From positions 1,426,001 to 1,490,000 of the forward strand of contig CADCXA010000016.1 of assembly GCA_902806565.1 (NCBI GenBank): a DNA stretch of 64,000 nt, in the 5' to 3' direction. The position numbers and the translations under genes are program-made. Under the pieces are notes generated by a model. It was not told the DNA's origin and made no database searches. It saw only the letters and a list, made by a program, of their open reading frames with translations. Positions 59,270 to 64,000 of the stretch are shown here, in pieces. Origin of the DNA: Hypoxylon rubiginosum. Its lineage: Eukaryota; Ascomycota; Sordariomycetes; Xylariales; Hypoxylaceae. How positions within the stretch are numbered: the stretch's first letter is position 1; each line of letters starts with the position of its first letter.

Positions 59270-62200
59270 TGTGACAGTTAGTCCTAACTACCAGACGGCG
59301 CAAGAATGGTTGGCGACTATGTCGATATGCTGAGCCTATAGAGAGACTTGGTTGGTCCTCCGACAAGGCTTGCTAAGAGCAACTTGATCTCTTTAAGTTG
59401 AGAGGGTAGAGACGTGAGTGTAGACCTACGGCCACGACTGGAAGCACACAGGTCGTAGGGACAGAAGCCCAGATATATGAAAATGTCAGGGTCCATAGCA
59501 AGGGTACGTCCACGGGCGAGCGGACCGGTAGGGAGCTTCACTTGAAAGAATTGCACCTAGCCCGTAGCCATCTCACTTCCTGGATGCGAGATCTGGAACG
59601 GGGAAGTTTCTCGTGGTAAGATGCTCACATGTGTGAGTGGATGCGGGTCCGCCTTACCCCATTACCCCCATCGCCCCCCGGTGCCCCATCCCTCGTTCCT
59701 AGTCCCCATGGTGCTATGGTGCCATGGCCCATGGGGAATTGACAAGGTAGGTAACTAAAGGGGCGAGGGGGAGGTAGGGGTAGGGGGAAGTGGTGGGGAT
59801 GGATCGTTGGCATTGGGGAATTTTGGGATCCGAGAAGAGGAAAAAAATAAAATAAAAAACATCCTTCGGTTAATGATCCAAATTCTGGATGCGCCGAGCA
59901 CTAGACGATCTAGGGTCCGGCCGAGCAAGCAGCGCCGCCACTCGCATTATCAAATCAGCGACCACGTTTGGTATTATGTCTTGCAGCAGCAGACAATCCG
60001 TACTCGTGTCGATACGTCCCGGCACACTCTCACATCCCAAAACGGATAATGGGCATGTCTTTGTCATAGGCCCGGGGGCTACGTACCCTCGCGGTAGCAG
60101 TAGATCTTCTACCGTGCCCGGGATAATTCTGCAGGAGGGTTGCCATGACCGGACTATTGACCAACCGAGCATTGTCACGATTTGGCATGATAGACAGTTC
60201 GGATTGATCAAGGCCACCCAGATGCGCTGGAACTATTCCAGAACGCATAATAGTCCACACTTCCTTCCTATACATAGCACCATAACAAGTAGATGCCGTC
60301 TGATGAGTCGTCCAACGAGCAACGAGATGCGGGTTGTCTTTGGTTGGATATAATCGATTTGCGGGGAAATACTCGACCAGTAACACCGACGTCCTGGTCC
60401 TGATCCCACCGCGGGACGACGAGAGGAGCTTGGCCGCTTGGGTCGTGTAAGTTACCCTATCCAAATGCATCCGTTGCTCCTATTGGTGATATACTGGTGG
60501 TATGGTACTACGCGGCATTCCCGTCGACGGTATATCGCATAGCACGACCTTCTTGGTTTCGAAGACGATCATCCAAGCTTTCTCATATTGTTCCCTCATG
60601 CAAATTCATTAATGAGCTGCGTTCCTATTCCCGCAGAACTTTCCGACGGTGTACTCTGATTCCAGCCTAGGTTATATGAGTTCCACGGTGTCGGGGACGG
60701 CCTAGAATAGAATCCCCTTGACTTTGTGTATTAGGCAGAATCAGTCAAATGCCATTCATGCACGTCAGAATCGTTAGGGATTCTTCTGTAGGGATATCCC
60801 ATGTCGTCGTCGATTAGGGCAAAGGGTACGAATCTAATTATCGACTTTCTTCTTCACCAAGAGACGGGGAGCCCATCAGTTACACCTTGGTTCGAGAATA
60901 TTGGCCTATCGCCAACACGGCATGCTGGAGGTTGCAGTGCAGTGAAGTAGGATACTTGCCGAATACCTCTGTTACCGCACGCGTCCATGTTCGTTGCTCA
61001 TGTGGCTAACGAATGTGACCAGTGAGATCGGTGATACCTGAAGAGCTCCTCGCCATCGGTGGAATCCATTATTCACAGCTTCCACTTTGCTCGCCGAAAC
61101 AATTTGATATGGTTGGGCTGGTGCTATATTTGATCCAGACTATTCTGTGTCGGTGGTAACATGTTGAAATTAAATATCTTGGCATTTGCCGCCTTCGATC
61201 TCCAAGGGCACTCGATCATGTCGAATGCCATGTTAAGCGTACGATATACCCTATTGGGTAGATGAAAGACCAAACATCTCTCAAGTAACCATGCATTATT
61301 GAAGTAACTTGGACTTGCTACTGCATGTCGTTTCTTCTTCAACCCCTCTTGCTGGGAGAGCCAGGTATAATTTCGATACGAACGTAGCGCAGTAACTCCA
61401 TTACGAAAAGAAGGAACCGAAATAAAAAGGGCCACGTTTCTAATGGGGATTCTCGATTCAGGAATTAGCTTGGAGCATAATCAGCTGTCTGGCTGTCAGC
61501 CAGCAGACGCCACACTTCGGAGTGACGTCCCGCAATGCCGGACAATGAGAGAAGGAATCAAGTTAAGAAAAAGAATCCGAGACGAGTCGTAAGCCTCAGT
61601 ACGATATAGTCATGATGGTTAGCTCACTTGAGAGCCACATGGTGCTCTTAGGACGGCTCAATTTTCCTACTTGGGATATCGTGGAGTCTTCGTAAAGGAA
61701 ACTTAGGTAGGTAAACAGGCGAAATCTTGGTAGCTCAAACCGCTAGGTTCTTACTACTATTCGCCATTGACTTTCGTTGATAGGAGGTAAGTAGTGTAGA
61801 CAGTGAGAGATCAATGACTTTGCAAGACCTCAACGCTAGTACTACCAGCGCTACCAAAGATACCACTAAATCCCAGTTTCCAGCATGCTGCAGATCGTCG
61901 TGAGTTGTTACCAACTTATCAAGCTGGACCGGTTTAGTTTGCCCCGGATCTGGGTAGTGGAAACCACTAGCTTATGGAAATGGATTCGTGGGATCCCCGG
62001 ATTCTCGAAGGTATGGGTTTCTCGGACCGCCGTCACGGCTCACGAGACAGACAAAGTTATAACAACTAGACAAAAAGACGTCCAAGGAGTTTGCTAGCGT
62101 TGCTCGCTTGGAACGTGAGGATATCTCGAGCGAGATTTGGTAGGATGTTAAGCGAGGCGCCGAGTTTGCGCCTCATACACGCCGCGTGCCGCATCGTTAG

Positions 62201-62402
62201 AAGACTTATCACTTGATCCCGATACGTGAATGTTAGTCGATATCTTGAAATGGAGATATCTTAGACCCTCACCCTCAGCTGCCCGAGTGCTAAAATCTAG
62301 ACCCGTGGATCTTGGTGGGTTAAGTGACGGGGGTGTCATTTAGCCTAAATGCGGCAAAAGTTGTGCAGCTGGCTTGGCTGGGTAATTTACCAGGGACCCA
62401 TG

Positions 62403-62423
62403 TCAGGGGTCAGGGGTCAGGGG
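62403..62423 (+). repeat. Short tandem repeat (TCAGGGG) x3
   Basis: Three perfect 7-base copies. Confidence 0.9.
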
Positions 62424-62498
62424 TGTCTTAGCGGATGCTTCCGAGGTAACACAAGCTCGCCAAGGTGCAAGGTGAGGATTGTAGGATTTGGGAATTTT

Positions 62499-62522
62499 AG
62501 AAGTTTAGAAGTTTGGAAGTTT
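62499..62522 (+). repeat. Short tandem repeat (RGAAGTTT) x3
   Basis: Three 8-base copies (AGAAGTTT twice, GGAAGTTT once), with a partial fourth after them. Confidence 0.85.
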
Positions 62523-63501
62523 GGAAGAACTTGGATATAGCTCGTTGCTAGCTCTAGCAGCCTTGCAAACTAGCTCGAAATGCTCGTCGAAAATAATCAA
62601 AGACATCACAGATGAGAAAGCCGTAGAATTATCGGGGTTGTTTATTAGCGAAATTCAACTTGATCGTTATTCGTTAGTTTTCAATAGACTAGCCGAGCTA
62701 TTATTGTTCGAGTCGCCGACCAAGAGGAGTGGTAAATAATTCCATACGAATATCGCTAATACCATACCGTTGCTGCGTTGTAAGCTCGCCATGACGTCGA
62801 CTATTAGCACTGTTCCAGTTACTCGCTAGAGCACTACTCACTATGTCTCTATTGTTGAACCCCCGGAATTCAAAGTTGGATATCCCGGAAACTCGGACGA
62901 ATCGGCCAAACACGTCGGATGGTGTCGAAGAGGCTCTTCGGAACGCTGGAGATACATATGTACTATATGAATTAGAGTCGCATCTCAGCTCAAGCCGGAT
63001 CTTCAGTGTACGAAGTATAGCATAGCTGAAACAGGTACCATGACTGATTGGTTGCCTTGCAATGCGCCGTATGCGGCTTGTCATTCCCATGGCTATGATG
63101 CGGTGTCCCGTTGGGCGCATGAATTGCGCGGCCAAATATCCTCGGTTATGGACTCAATCACATTCAGCCTGACAGGCAACATATATCCGTCAAGCCCGCA
63201 ACCTCATCCTATGCGCTCACAGCAAAAGCAAAACTCTCCAGGCATAATTCCCTCATGGCCCGCACAGCTGCAAGTATCAAATCGACCGAAGAATTGCACC
63301 GAGGAGTGGATGTTTCTTAAATTGACTTCATGAACGCCTGTAAATGCATGACGTGTCTAGAGGTTTGTATCCTCTGTCCCATCCGATCCGGAACGCCAGT
63401 TTTCCGCTTCCTGCTCCCTGACCTCTATAGTGTACAAACCCCTAATGTACAAAGGGGGTTCCCCGAGAGATGGTACTCTCTCCCACGTGTGTAGGGCCTG
63501 C

Positions 63502-63864
63502 TTATACCTGAAATCCGAATCCGGCCATACAACTACGGTATTGGTCGATGGTGGTCTTGCAATCGCTGGTGGGATCGGTGGACTTGGAAAACAGCATGCA
63601 TTCGTCACGAGTCGACTTCTCGTTCTTGCAGACACAGCATGGCTAATATATGCGTATATAGGTTAGTAAATGGAAAACTGGTGATTGATAGATGGAAGGG
63701 TAGGTTTAGACCTTTGGCTTTGTTGCTGCGAGTGCGTTAGAGCCGGGACTCACGACAGGTTTGACCTCGGATTTCGAGGAGAGCGAAGCTGCGCCGGTTA
63801 GTAGAGGGAAGCAACCTCATGGCTTAAATGTCTTCTTACGCATAGAGATATTTTGCGAAGCCAT
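63502..63864 (-). CDS. COX17: Cytochrome c oxidase copper chaperone Cox17
   Basis: Three small minus-strand exons, 63864-63840 (25 bases), 63788-63712 and 63642-63502, encode 80 residues. The gene is hard to see because every exon is short. Exon 3 reads PCCVCKNEKSTRDECMLF and continues to DCKTTIDQYRSCMAGFGFQV. It holds the copper-binding Cys-Cys (36-37) with Cys39, and twin Cx9C motifs (39-49 and 62-72) that form the disulfide-linked helical hairpin in the intermembrane space. Cox17 hands Cu(I) to Sco1 and Cox11 for cytochrome oxidase assembly. The intron before exon 3 has a TACTAACC branch site but a weak GTCTAA donor at 63711. The N-terminal 34 residues are Ser/Pro/Lys-rich and variable, as in other fungi. 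No key residue is missing. Confidence 0.92.
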
Positions 63865-64000
63865 TGCGGTTGTTGTTTAGGTTCTTGCGACTTAGGTGAG
63901 TTGGTAGACGGCTTGTAGTCTGTAGACAACTAAATGAACTTCTCAGGGAGACAATTGTCGAAAAATTACCAATTAGCAGGCAAAAAAAGATCAGATGGTA
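63865..64000. other. Upstream sequence of COX17, cut by the window
   Basis: 136 bases of A/T-leaning sequence upstream of the COX17 start. Nothing else is seen. Confidence 0.5.

Larger units (their letters stand above)
59270..63501. other. Gene-poor region between the transporter and COX17
   Basis: About 4.2 kb with no intact gene recognised. The first 550 bases are the transporter's upstream region, G/C-run rich near 59650-59800, including GTGGGG and CCCCGG. These fit the CreA consensus SYGGRG and hint at carbon repression. Further right are coding-like fragments without context, for example 60307-60450 (+) ending at a GTAAGT-like site, 62521-62739 (+) and 62843-63025 (+). Two short tandem repeats are listed separately. 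Confidence 0.45.

Noticed and set aside
59870..60470. Overlapping 115-154 codon frames on both strands
   Set aside because: No domain, no start context and mutually overlapping; nothing indicates which, if any, is used.

Overview
The window is nuclear DNA of a filamentous ascomycete (Pezizomycotina, most likely a Sordariomycete). The evidence is short 50-80 base introns with GTRNGT donors and CTAAC-like branch sites, fungal-specific genes (palC, RMT2-type arginine methyltransferase, eisosome Pil1/LSP1, Zn2Cys6 factor, COX17), CT-rich promoters, and one very large block of almost pure A+T typical of saturated repeat-induced point mutation (RIP). The species cannot be fixed from the sequence alone.

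Layout. 1-710: the 3' end of a subtilase. 1.7-2.3 kb: a small secreted Cys-containing protein. 2.7-27.1 kb is a gene-rich housekeeping stretch: VTC4 (-) and RMT2 (+) sharing a divergent promoter, hexokinase (-), OST1/ribophorin I (+), a His-rich mini-protein (+), Pil1/LSP1-type eisosome protein (+), COQ6 (+), RPC40 (+), palC (-) and ALG6 (+). 27.1-33.6 kb is gene-poor and holds a decayed Ty3/gypsy integrase and a tRNA-like relic. 33.6-42.3 kb: ERV29/SURF4 (-), a Zn2Cys6 regulator (-), a large unknown protein (-) and a previously unflagged 58-aa membrane mini-protein (-). 42.8-57.1 kb is the A+T block with no coding capacity. 57.4-59.3 kb: an MFS sugar transporter (-). 59.3-63.5 kb is gene-poor again, and COX17 (-), reconstructed here from three small exons, lies next to the right edge.

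Functional themes. ALG6, OST1 and ERV29 all act in the ER (glycan assembly, glycan transfer, cargo export), but they are dispersed and not a cluster. VTC4 (polyphosphate), hexokinase and the sugar transporter concern phosphate and carbon handling. COQ6 and COX17 serve mitochondrial respiration. The genes look independently transcribed, and I see no biosynthetic gene cluster. The most unusual feature is the 14-kb A+T block, whose residual G+C is far below ordinary genes, which carries short tandem arrays, and which ends abruptly within a few hundred bases of expressed genes.
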